Assembly: GCA_027475525.1 (NCBI GenBank)
Contig: JAMWFC010000084.1
Coordinates: 298,258-362,257 of the forward strand
From: Macrolepiota albuminosa
Lineage: Eukaryota > Basidiomycota > Agaricomycetes > Agaricales > Agaricaceae
Direction of reading: 5' to 3'
Length of the DNA: 64,000 bases
Shown here: one piece after another, positions 10,297 through 21,282 of the stretch
How the letters are laid out: every line of letters begins with the position of its first letter
Numbering within the stretch: the first letter of the stretch is position 1
Program-made: the position numbers and the translations under genes
Notes under the pieces: generated by a model
What the model saw: the letters and a program-made list of their open reading frames with translations, nothing else
Database searches by the model: none
What the model was told of the DNA's origin: nothing

Positions 10297-12879
10297 CAGC
10301 CCAGCTGACCAAAATTTGGTTGTGAATAAGGACACGTAACACATCCAAAGTGGTGAAGATGGAAGCCAATGCTTCTGAGATATCCACTGCCCAAGCCTCA
10401 AAGGTTGAGTCCTCAGAGTGGAGGGGCACAAATGCTTGCTTTGTAGCTGCCTTGTATTTGGCAATGGCCTCTCTATAAAGGCCCAGCTGTGTGAACATGT
10501 ATGCCAGGTGCTTATGCACCATGGTCTTGGAAGGGTGGCTGGCGCTGATAGCAGGTACAAGCACAAACCCAAAAAGGCTGTGCCAGTGGATGTGCATGGC
10601 ATGGTCCATAGCCAGATCAGTCCACATGTTGGGTGTCCCAGGATGCCTATAGAGAAGGGCATATGAGCCCAAATAGTCCAAAGCAAAGAGTTGCTTTGGA
10701 TCAGGGGGCATCAGGCCAACAAAAGCCAGCCTCCTACTTTCTTTATGGCAATAGATCTACAGGACTTGCTCCTGCTCCTCAGAACTTGCAAAAGGTACTA
10801 CAATGGTTTTGTACAGGGCCTCTTTGAATAATTAAGACATTGTTCTGTCTTGGGCAGTAAGGTGGCAATTAAAGGCCATCTGTTTAAACTTGTTGAGCAA
10901 GAGATAGTCCAACTGATGCTGACAAATCAGTGTAAACTGGTTGTTCACCAGTGAATGAAGCCTGCAGAGCTCTCAAGGGCTGCAGAGGAACCTGCAAAGT
11001 GCAACTTAGTACACCTTACTGTTGTGGGGCATCTACATAGCATTGCCCTTTTTGTCAGCTTCAAAGGCCCTGGCTGCGTGGGCTTCTTGCCTGACAAAAA
11101 TAGTGTTGGTCATTGGCAACCAGTAGAATTGGAAAGACAACTCTGCACTGAAGAATGAGTTCTGGTGCTCAATAGTGTGATCTCAATAGATTACAACACT
11201 GAGTGCATCAGGGATGTACTTGGTCTCTTCTTCAAGGAGGATGGCTCCTTGTTTGGCGCTATCTTGCACCTGATGGTCCATCTTGGCCTGTCAATTACTG
11301 TTGCACTGCTTGCACACCATATGTTGTGCTGCTGTCTTGTGTGGCACAGGAGATTCCATTTGAGCCTTTTCAGGCTCCTCATACCAGTTATTGTCAGAAG
11401 GCAGGAATGGCAGCCTCTCCAGGACAAACTTCTCCAAACATGGGTCCATTGACCATACGCACCAAGGGTATTGAGCTGGGGGGCTCTCTACCAATATGGT
11501 GGGTAAGAAGAGGATATTAGCCCCTGAGGCCCCTTTTGGAGCACTCTTGGGGAAGTGCACATTGATGTATGCATGCCCTTCCATTTGCTTACTCTGCTGA
11601 TCCTTTTGGAGTTGTGAGGCCTTGGCCTCAGTGGGGCATGCACCAATATCCTGGGAACTCTGCTCCCCAGAGTGCATGGTAGATGCCACAGATAATGGTT
11701 GCAAAGACATGACCTCAGATGCGCCACTAGCAAGGTGCTGAATCAGCTGGAAAGCGGCTGGGACAGAGACATCTTTATAGAGGAGAATATCCTGTTCTAG
11801 GCCAGTCTCCTGGCCAGGAATGAAAACACTCAACTGAGTCAAGCAGGAGGGTGTATCCTCCACTCCTTGCCAACATGCTCTTTTGCCAGAGTTGGTGTCC
11901 TGACTCGAGGGTGTGATTTGCCGCTTATGAGCAGTCAAAAGGGCAAGGAGATCAGTTTTGCACTGAGCACACATATGATCCATGTTGTCCATCATCTGAC
12001 TGATGAAGATGACAGCCTCTGCATTATAAAGGAATGACAAGTCTGCAGGTATGTTGTACTCATTGTCTCCCAAAGGACTAAGTCCTGGTTGTGAGGGGGC
12101 TCAACAGCCCATGCTTTTTCTTTGTCATGTTGAGGATGCAACTCTTCTTCCAAGCTGGGCTTGGGTTGGTGTAGCATCTCCAGCTGCTGTAACAAGGAGA
12201 GCCTGGCCAGGCTCTCCATCAGTGCTTTAGCTAGAGACTTGCTGCTTTGTTCTGTATTGAGAGCTTCTGTGCTCTCAAATGCCATTGTTGCTGGCATGAG
12301 AGATGATCTACATCCCTCTGGACTGTCAGCTAGCATTGTGGCCAACTGGAAGGTCAATTTTCCTCTCTTGGTAGGTGCCTCATATGAGGGACCATACTGG
12401 GGCATTGTGCCCCAGGCTCCCATCCAAGCTAGGGAGTATGGTATTATTGTTGGCACACTAGCCATGCCAGGATAGTGTGCCAGGGCCATAAACTGGGGCA
12501 AAGAATGTGCCTCCATTGGCCTCCTTGCCAGTACAGGGGCAAGCTGCCTCCATCCTGACATCGCTTGAGGGCTAAATAGCCCTCCATACTGGACTTGCTG
12601 AGATTGGCCCTCAGCATGATGTGGTGCATAAGCACCCTGTGTTGTCTGACGAGGCAGAAAACCACCCAGAGATGTGTTCTGAGGCATAAAGTTGCTCTGC
12701 ATGAGTTGTTGTGGTGGGTAGCCACTGATCACTGGCTGCTGTGGTGAGTAGCCCACTGCTGGTTGTTGCTGCTGCTGTAGGAAGCCCACAGCCTGTTGCA
12801 ATTGTTCCCTGTCTCAGCCACAGTTGCTGACCAACTTAGCCAAGCCATGATTGGCACTGCCAATTAAATTAGGTGCTGG

Positions 12880-13560
12880 CACACTTACCTAACTGATGTG
12901 GGCATTTAATGCCCTTCAAATCCAAATAGCGGTTAAGTGCCCTTAGCTTGGAGCAATAGGAGTATGGCTCCCATATTGTGTCTCCAAGGAACCAATGTAC
13001 CTCAAACTTGAGCATTTTCTGCTTAGTCTACCAGTGCCCAATTATGTACTCAACAAACTATTTGTCATTGTCTCGTGCTTCAAAGTCATAGGGGCCCAGA
13101 GTTGCCCTGTTAGAGAATAACGCATCATCAGATGCGCTATATGGTCACAACAGCAACATATGGAACTTTGGAGCAATTTGTTGTTCCTGCAATGCCTGCA
13201 GAAGCTCCAGCATGTAGTTGGAGGTACTTGGCTCTGCATCTAGCATGCGGTACAGGCCTACCCATTTTGGGCAGAGTTTACTTGTCTGTCCCTTGAGCAG
13301 CCTCAGGTTATGCATTGACAGATAGACCAATGCTCCCACTGATATAGGTGGATCCTTTTGCCTACAGTGATTGGTGTTTTTTGCCTAAAAGACTCATGTC
13401 TTGATGATGGTGTCATGCACTGACACAATATTCTTCAGAGCCTGCCTGGCAAACTTGACTACTCCTCAGTGTGCCACCGCATCTGCATGAATTTTATGCA
13501 GCATGGAGAGCATGTACCCTCTATTGAGCTCAAAGGGTGCATACCCTGTAGCCTCTGAGA
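12880..13560 (-). pseudogene. Gypsy integrase C-terminus and chromodomain, foreign to adjoining pol
   Basis: Reading down from 13,560: a core end with FELNRGYMLSMLHKI-like sequence, the GPF/GPY-type module at 13,339-13,145 (LVYLSMHNLRLLKGQ, WVGLYRMLDAEPSTSNYMLELL), and a chromodomain at about 13,060-12,910 (EYIIGHW, KFEVHWFLGDTIWEP, LNRYLDLKGI). The sequence upstream of 13,560 is an integrase of another type that already has its own TERVNQELEQ and YNN motifs. The two halves therefore do not belong together and the pol is mosaic. Stops break the frame repeatedly. Confidence 0.72.
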
Positions 13561-16500
13561 AGGTCAGGTGGTAGCAATGTCAGAGGCATCCAGATAGACT
13601 CAATCTCCAGGCTTGTACTTGGAGGCTGGAGTTTGTCCACAATCATAGTAATGGGCCATGTCATCCTTTGCCTTAGCTAAAGCAGCCTTGGCTTCCTCCT
13701 GGGCTGCCTTCATTTGATCTATGAACTTGTTGACAGCTTTATTTTCTGAAGGTCATCTATGAGGCTCGAATCCCATCCGAGGGTGTCAAGCAGTATCTAG
13801 AAGGAAAGGAGACATCTGGGTGGCAGCGTGTACACGGTTGTTGTATTGAAACTCTGCCTCTGGTAATAGGTCATCCCAGTCATCCTGTCGTTCATTGCAG
13901 AAGAGCCGGAGATACTGTTCTAGCTCCTGGTTGACACGCTCAGTCTGGCCATCAGACTGGGGGTGGTAGGCTGTGGAAGTGTGGAGTTTGACATGGAGGA
14001 GGCGATACAGTTCTCTAGTAAACTCTGCCACAAACTAAGGTCCATGGTCAGAGATATAAGCATCTGACAACCCATGGAGTTTCCAGACATGCTTCTGGTA
14101 TGGCTGAGCAGGTAGTGTGTGTTGGAATAAAATGAGCATGCTTGCCACAGAGATCCACTACCACCATTATCGCATCATATCCATGAGAGTCTGGTACTTC
14201 AACAATGAAGTCTACTGAGGCCACACTCCAATGCTCAGCTGGGATAGGCAATGGATGAAGCTGTCCCATAGGAGGCTGACAATGAGGCTTAGTCTGAAGG
14301 CAAAGGTCACAGGTGGAGGTGTAAGAGCCAATATACCATGATATTTGAGACCACCAGTAATTCCATGAGACCAGCTCCAGTGTCTTCCATCTGCCAGGAT
14401 GTCCTGCAGCTCGAGAGTCATGATGCTGCTCCACAATCCGCCTCCAGAGGTCTGGCAGGTTGGGAACATAAATGCATCCCCAGAAGATAAGAAGACCATT
14501 CTCCAAAGACCACTCATCAGTGTGGACAGACTTCACTCCAGTTTTCTCTCTAGCATGCAAGGCCATGGTAGCCTTAGCTACCAGATCTTCTTGAGTGCCC
14601 TCCCAGTTACCTCATCAGATGTCTCAAAGGATGCGCACTTCTTCTCCCTGGCCAACCACACCTTCTAGAGCACAGATAGCTAGTTCTGGCTTCAGGAGTA
14701 CAATATTGTCATTGTCACTAGCTCCTGAACCATGATTTGCTTGCCTAGAAAGCGCATCTGGCTTGCCCATGCTCTGTCCAGGTTTGTGATGCAGAGAGAA
14801 GTCAAAGTTAGCCAGATACAAGGACCATTGAGCCTGTTGGCGGTTAAGTTTCTTGGCCATCTGAAAGTACTCTAAGTTCTTGTGATCAGTCCACACCTCA
14901 AATTTATGCCTGGCACCCTCAAGAAAATGTTGCCACTCCTCAAATGACCAAATGATAGCCAGCATCTCCTTGTCATGGATTTCATAATTTTGCTCCACAG
15001 CATTGAGACTCTTAGAGTAGAAGGCCACAGGATGCCACTTACCATCCTCCCTTGACTGCTGAGAGAGAATGGCTCCAGTCGCAAAATCTGAGCTATCAGC
15101 TTTGACACAGAAGGGAGAGTCGTCATCTGAGAATAGAAGGACAGGCTTTTAAGTGACTGCCTGTTTGAGGGCATCAAAGGCTGTCTGCTGTGCTGCATCC
15201 CAGTGCCAAGGAGTGTCCTTAGTGGTGAGATCAAAGAGGGGCTGGGCATGGTGTGAGAAATCCTGAATAAACCTCCAGTAGAAGTTGGTGAAACCCAGAA
15301 AGGCCTGAACCTCCTTCTTGTTCTTAGGCTCTGGCCACTCTGCCACACCAGCCACCTTGACTGGGTCCATCTCAGCCATTCCATGAGAGATAATCAGTCC
15401 AAGATATTCAACCTTAGTCTGCTCAAACTCGCATTTCTCTGGCTTAAGATAGAGCTGGTGTTGGCAAAGATGTTCCAGTACGATGTGCGTAATCTGACAA
15501 TGCTCCTCTAGAGTCTTGGTATAGATGAGAATATTGTCAAGGTATACACACACAACACCTTCCACTATGAGGTCTCAGAAAATGTCATTCATCATGGTCT
15601 GGAAGGTGGCAGGGCTATTAGTGAGGCCAAAGAACATTACCAGAGGTGCAAAGAGTCCACGATTTGTTTGGAATGCTGCCTTCTACTCATCACCTTCTTT
15701 GATGCACATGTTATTGTAGCCCCAGTGGACATCCAACTTGGTAAAGTAGCGCGCACCTTGGAGGTTGTTGACAAGCTCTGAAATGAGTGGTAAAGGGTAG
15801 CAAGGACATCCAACTTGGTAAAGTAGCGCGCACCTTGGAGGTTGTTGACAAGCTCTGAAATGAGTGGTAAAGGGTAGCAATTCTTCACAGTCATCGCATT
15901 CAAGACTCAGTAGTCCTGAACCAGACGTAGAGATCCATCCTTCTTCTTAATGAAGAAGACTGGAGAGGCCATCGGAGACTTTGAGGGATGGATGCAACCA
16001 GAGTCTAAATTCTCCTGCAAAAAGGCATCAAGCTCATCCTGTTCTCTGGAAGAAAGAGGATAGACCTTGCAGCTAGAGGGCTCAGCATTGGGCATAAGCT
16101 CGATTGCATGGTCCCACTGCTTATGCTCAGGGAGGGAGTCAAATGATGCCTTAGAGAAAACATCCTCAAGGTCATGCAGGTGATGAGGAACTGCATCTCA
16201 GAACAATTTAGGAGCAGAGTTGGCAGCAAATGCCTGAGCTACCCGCTGGGAAGTAGTTTGACTAGCTCTAAACTCTGCTACCGTTGGTGGAGGTCGTAAG
16301 GTAGTTGCATAAATCCTATCACCTGTCTCAATAGCCTTGTCTGGAGACTCTGGGTCAGGAGCACATCCAAATTCACCCTCACATCCATCTTCCATCTGGG
16401 CTTCACTCACTACACCTCGAATGTCCTCATAGAGGGCCTCTCTATAAGGGAACATCAAGGGGGGAGGATCCAGTAGGTCAAGGTCTGCAAAGGGGAGGTG

Positions 16501-16787
16501 TTCAACTCAGCAGGCCCGGATAGCAGCATGCTCACGGACTGACTCTCTATGCTCCTCTCTAACTTTCTTGGCACATGTGGAACACCATTGAGGGCAGCAG
16601 TTCATGCTCACCTTACCCTTGGCCCAGTCAATCTCAGGATTGTGATCACACAGCCAGGAGAACCCAAGTATCATGTCCTGCTTTCCTAGGCTGGTGACCG
16701 CAAAGACAGCATGCTCAGAATGTGTCTGATAATGAAGGACTAAATCCACCACTGAGTGGATGGATCCAGCTTCATTGAGCATACTGT
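13561..16787 (-). pseudogene. Ty3/gypsy pol: RT, RNase H, integrase
   Basis: A nearly complete chromovirus pol on the minus strand. It has the pre-RT linker (16,458-16,198), RT (16,095-15,150: [18 protein letters not shown], then VVCVYLDNILIYT), RNase H (15,060-14,730: VKADSSDFATGAILSQQ, VWTDHKNLEYFQ), integrase zinc-binding part (HHDSRAAGHPGRWKT, CDLCLQTK) and integrase core (VASVDFIVEVP, later YHPQSDGQTERVNQELEQY, 14,330-13,880). The RT catalytic YLDD reads YLDN, so the second catalytic aspartate is lost. In-frame stops occur at about seven places and a 77-bp assembly duplication sits in the RT finger region. The gag and protease start lie at 17,859-19,550, separated by a solo LTR. Confidence 0.9.
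15727..15880. repeat. 77-bp tandem duplication, probable assembly join
   Basis: Duplicates codons of the RT segment [19 protein letters not shown], so the RT appears to contain this motif twice, out of frame with itself. Confidence 0.85.
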
Positions 16788-17858
16788 TGATGACGCCAAC
16801 TGTGGTTGGATGTGCTGGACGTATATGCAGTACAACGCCGTCTCCAGTGCTTGGCATGCATAGTTGTGAGGAGTCCTGACAGGGTCCTGGTATGCTCAAG
16901 TGGAGGTGATAGAACAATGTGCTAGATTATAGTGCCTCAGGGGCTACCTGGCAGATGGTAAGCATCGTAGCTTAAACAAAGATATAGAAGAAAAGACGAG
17001 TAGTGCAGCGTATTGTGCCCATAGGTGGCACTGTAAATGATGAAGATGAGATAGACAAGGCTAGCGCCCGACTTAGTGACGAAGTCAGAGAAAGCTAGCA
17101 CAATTTGAACACTAAGTGTAACTTGGGTGCTCAAGAGGTACGATTCGTTGTTATATACATGTCAAGTAGCTATTTTATATACTATGCACTACCGTGTTTG
17201 CCAAGATAAAAGTCCATCTGTGGTGCTACCTCCTAGCACCTCTCCTTGTGGTTTCCTCTAACGGTGACCTGTCAATGGCGACCTTTTGCACATGGATGAC
17301 GGTGACCAACGGCGTTACGACCCATGGCAACCAGCGGCGACTCTATATTGACTTAGAATTATATGAGTCTGCTCACTTTTACTATAACTCCGATTGGCCA
17401 GGCTGTTCTGGGGTATGGTCGGAAAATTCTTGACAGACGCTGTGAGTGCTAATGTCAGCGCTACTCATTATACCAGTTCCTAACAGGTCCAGATGTCAGA
17501 TTTAAGTATATCCTGTGCTGCCATCATTGATCCTTTTAGACTTCTGATTGAAGTGTCTTGTCAAATGGCAGCGCCTGCTGCTGGCTCCTTCTGGAAGTGA
17601 TCAGGGTTTAGTTAGAGTCCCCTCCCACCATCATGTTAGTGCTATACATTTTGAGCCTCCTTTGTCCTTGGGATAGGTGAATGGAGTGTGCTGAAGGCCT
17701 GGTAGCTGGCGGTTAGGGTAAATGGATAAGTCCTGTAGTAGAGTGCCAGAGCTAGGGCTGCTCTATATTCCCAACTGGTCGCTAGAGTCTTCAGTACGTT
17801 AAGTGTTGGTTGGCCTATAATGTCCCTTGATGCACTCAGTCTGAGTAGAAGCCTATCA
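16788..17858 (-). mobile_element. Solo LTR, family B, inside gypsy protease
   Basis: A 1,071-bp LTR with TGAT/ATCA ends, matching the plus-strand copy at 4,172-5,241 throughout. On the minus strand it is flanked by ACGG and ACAG (one mismatch), consistent with a 4-5 bp target duplication that has since mutated. Removing it with one copy joins the protease frame exactly: VYNIDG before, MLNEAGSIHS after. It is therefore an insertion in the protease, not part of the host element. Confidence 0.88.
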
Positions 17859-19550
17859 CCGTCAATGTTATAGACTGGAATAGGGTGAGAGAGGGGTCAG
17901 GTAGTGAGCTGGTGTTGTTCCACATAATGGGTGTCCAGGAAGAGTCCAGTAGCGCCACTGTCCAAGAGAGCTATGACGCTTTGAGTCTGCTGAGTGTCAG
18001 TTGTCTCAATCTCCACATTCAGATGCAGAAAGTTGAGAGAAGGAGTGGAGACAACAACATAGCAACAAGGAAGACGTTGTTCCCAAGCTGGGACATGTGG
18101 TCATTGGACAGGAGAAGGAGGAGAGGAGGTCTTAGCTGAGGCTTGGACCAAGGGGGTATTCTGTACATTGAAGAGGGTGCTTACAGTTTCAGTCAGAGAA
18201 TCAGGAACAGGGAGTGATACATTAGAAGGTTCTACTAATAGACATGTAAACTGATTAGCACTGGGCGGTGGAGGCGTACAACTCATCTGTCACTCTATTG
18301 AAAACCCTCCCCTGCAGAACTAAAGGACCCATCCAATGGTTCTGCTACAGCTTCCACAGGACCCAAGGACTCATCCAAAGGTTATGTTTCAGTCTGTACC
18401 TCTGGAGAGGAGTTTCCTTGAGCATCTCAGGCAGCAAGGAGCTGGAGAAGGAGCTCTTCCTGCTCTAAAGCTGAGAGATAGTGCACCTCCAACCCCTGGA
18501 GACAATATCAAGCAAAGTGACCAGGCTTCCCACAGCAATGGCAGAGGAGAGAAAGGAAGGAATGTTGACCAGAGGCACCAACGTCCATAGGTACCCCAAG
18601 GGAGAGGGGACATGCCACAGGTACCTGAGCTGGGGGTGGAGTGCAAAATGGAAAGGTGGGATGACAAGCAGGAAAAGATGCCTGTGAGGTGGAGCAAGGG
18701 GCAGTTCCATGGTGGAGCTCACATCATAACTCCATGAGCTGCCACTGATCTCATGCTACCTGATACCAGGTCTTGATACTCGTATCATCAGGTCGTCCCT
18801 CAGCCATGCTGTCAATCCAGTCTATGAGAGAGGGAAGGAGGACATCTCGGAAGGTGAGACAGAGCTGAAGACCATCTGGATAGCAGGCCTGTTCAGCAAG
18901 AGCTCTGAAGGAGTTGATATACTCATCTAGGGTCTACTTCCCCTGCCCATATTGGTGAGGATCTTGGAGAGTGAGGGCTGCCACCTTAGCAGGGTCCAAG
19001 GGGAAGAACTCTGTCTGAAACTCCTTCTCAAACTGATCCCAACTTCCAAAACTCTCCACTCCTCCAGGGCATCGAAAGACTCGTAGCGCATATGTTGAAG
19101 CTCGCCCAGACTTCATGTAAGAAAGAACCCAAGCAATCTTGAGAGCATCAGAGGGAAAAGCCTCACCACTGAGCTGAATATAGGTGATGCAGGACTGCAG
19201 GAAACGCTCGCCTATTGCTTGGTCACCATTGAATGCGTCTGGGAGTGCTGGGCAAGGAATATTGGCATGAACTGGGGGGAGGCCCCAAAGCAAGGGATTG
19301 GGGGTGTGTCAGCCCTAACTGGAGGTGCCTGGAGAGGGGTAGGAGTGAGAGGGAGGTGCTCTAAGAGGGCCTGAAGGGAATGGGAGATGATGTCTGTGGC
19401 CTGATGTAATCCAGCAAGTTTGGTAGTGTGGAGGGTGAGGGAAGCTTGAGTAGTCTGCACCTGAGTCTCCAGAGCAAGCAAGCGACCCCAGGCATCATTC
19501 TGAGGGGCAGAAGCATCCAGGAGAGTGTCTGAGGGGGCTGGTTGGGTCAT
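17859..19550 (-). pseudogene. Ty3/gypsy gag and start of protease
   Basis: Gag begins at 19,550 (MTQPAPSDTLLDASAPQND). The gag core is at 19,250-18,900 after a frameshift near 19,270 (ANIPCPALPDAFNGD, FLQSCITYIQLSG, FEKEFQTEFFPLD). A CCHC zinc knuckle is at about 18,548-18,505 (C-x2-C-x4-H-x4-C, GKPGHFA), where one codon is now a TGA stop. The protease active-site motif LLDSGATGLFLD is at 17,975-17,935, and the protease is then cut by the family B solo LTR. The leader to the LTR end at 19,665 is 114 bp. Several stops mean it is inactive. Confidence 0.86.
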
Positions 19551-19664
19551 AGAAGCAACAGAGGGGCAGGGAGTAATCCAGTGGGGGAGGGACCTAAAGG
19601 GGCAAGAGAGGGCTCAAGCAGGCTGAAGGGGGCTCCCAGACCGAAATGTAGAGACTTGTTCTGC

Positions 19665-19845
19665 TGTAAGGGTGACCTCTAGAGGCTGTGGCTCAGTCAC
19701 ACAGCTGGCAAAGGGAGATCCAAAGTGTATTAGAGTATGTACTGACAATATCATAATAACTACTCACCTGGCAGAGGGAGATCCAAAGAGAACAAGTTGA
19801 GGGATTCCCTATGCCAGGTTGGATGCTTCTGGGGCTTCTGAAGCA
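19665..19845 (-). mobile_element. Truncated family A LTR, probable 5' LTR of the minus-strand gypsy
   Basis: It begins TGTAAGGGTGACC on the plus strand and matches the first 180 bp of the solo LTR at 9,701. On the minus strand this is the 3' end of an LTR ending CCCTTACA, just upstream of gag, so family A is probably the LTR of this element. It is cut at 19,845 and joined to an unrelated repeat. Confidence 0.75.
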
Positions 19846-19852
19846 CATAGAG

Positions 19853-20108
19853 ACATCACAACGGTATGTGTCATACGTTGTATGGGAGCTCGCTTTGTGC
19901 CATACCATACGTGTCCAGCGGAGTCCGCTACACTGGAGCGGAGCAGTCCCCACAGTGCCCTAGAATACAGAGCCGCAGATGTGTCACAATGTGCTGTATG
20001 ACACGGTCCAGTGGATTGATAAAAGGTGGGCACACACATGTGCATGCAGGCCTGGCGGATGCCAGCAGACACTAGCGGACGTCAATGTGCGTCAGTGGCC
20101 GCTGGCGG
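19853..20108 (+). repeat. Isolated third copy of the inverted-repeat terminus
   Basis: About 256 bp matching the outermost part of both arms of the large inverted-repeat element (22,890-23,145 and 33,950-33,695). It starts CATCACAACGGTATGTG and ends GGCCGCTGGCGG. It lacks the terminal CAGGGTAGGG and has no partner nearby, so it is a solo end or a fragment. Confidence 0.8.
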
Positions 20109-21282
20109 TGATGAGCCTGCATCGTGGCTGGCTACCGATAGCACCAATACCCGCACCTCATATAGGCCCACTAGTACCACCAGAAGCGCCACGCTCTAGC
20201 GCTTCCAGCGCTATTTTTCTCATATTTTTACACTAATAACTCGCAGCTACAGACTCCAATTACTCTCAGACCACTTTTTATGGCACCACTTATTCTTCGC
20301 ACCACTATTGACACCTCGCCGCACCTTGCCACTTGCACTCCAAGGCTATACATTTACACAGACACTGGGCATCAGTCAATCCGGCATAATGCTCTTAGCC
20401 AGTGGCAGCGCTTACAAAGGGAAATGATGAAGTATTTCTGTGACAGCATCATTATGGACCTTTTTACTATACAATTCAATTCACCGCATTTACTTACATT
20501 TTTATCAGTTCACCACCCTCTAGTGGCGCTTAACCTCTTAGCGTTGGCTAACTTTCTTTACTATAAATATTTACTTTTTGTTAGTAGTACAGGGAATCAA
20601 TTTGGCAGTAGGGATCATATCCCAACATTTTAGTCTCCATACGCAACAGACTACCTCTTGTTGACCGTGTCAAGCAAGGGGACTCTGCTCTAGTTTTCTA
20701 TATCTCTCTCTCTCTAGCACCTTGCAACTACGGCTTGGCTTTTGTGCTTAGATCCGCTAAGCAATCTCATCCTTTTATTATCATGTTCTAGGTGCTAACA
20801 CTTAGCGCCTCTTAGCGACCCTTTCCCGCACCTCTTAGCGCTCCCCCTTAGCAACTTTTAGCGCCCTGTAGCCACATTTTGGAGCCATATGCAAGTGCCT
20901 CCAATCACCCACTTTCCTTGCCACCAACCTCTTGCCTACCGTGTGTTCTCTGGAACCTGTCCAGGACTCTCACACACACTTAGCACGCCCAAAGCTATAT
21001 TGGCTAAGTAGCTGCACTAGTGATAGTCCACGCAGCACCTCAGCTCGATTTGGGCATCATCATATTGGAGCCCACTGCAAGGGTATCTTAGGACAGTTTC
21101 CGCTAGAAACCCACCTCTAGAGTAGCTAGCTGCTAGCGCAGTTGGCAACCTCACCACAATTTTCCAGTGCCCTTGCTGCACCCCCTTTACAACGTTTATT
21201 TTCGATTTACGCTTGCCACTTGCTGATTATCCCCGTGCGGACTCTTGCTACTCCTACTATAAGCCAAGCACCACTCCTTTAT
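20109..21282 (+). other. LTR/leader-like region before a gypsy gag
   Basis: Non-coding sequence rich in TTAGCGC and CTAGCAC words, with short pyrimidine tracts and a CTATAAATATTTA box near 20,560. Its position directly before a gag start suggests LTR plus leader of the third gypsy element. I could not define the LTR ends because no second copy lies in the window. Confidence 0.45.

Larger units (their letters stand above)
9160..12850 (-). pseudogene. Unidentified protein-coding relic following a chromodomain
   Basis: A long decayed coding region on the minus strand, interrupted by scattered stops and one solo LTR. Reading from 12,850 downward it has: a short conserved-looking start; a Gln/Pro-rich low-complexity part (12,800-12,560, QQQQQPAVGYSPQQP); a Ser/Glu/Lys-rich middle (MGDNEYNIPADLSF at 12,073); a longer folded-looking part (10,711-10,300, HLAYMFTQLGLYREAIAKYKAA); and, beyond the solo LTR, an acidic C-terminal part (9,510-9,160, YLSDDEDLPDLQPP). 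HLAYMF...YREAIAKYKAA could be a TPR-like helix pair, but I do not recognise the protein. It follows the chromodomain at 12,900-13,000 on the same strand, separated by stops and a possible splice donor. It may be an extra 3' gene of a retrotransposon, a captured host gene, or an unrelated relic. Confidence 0.6.
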
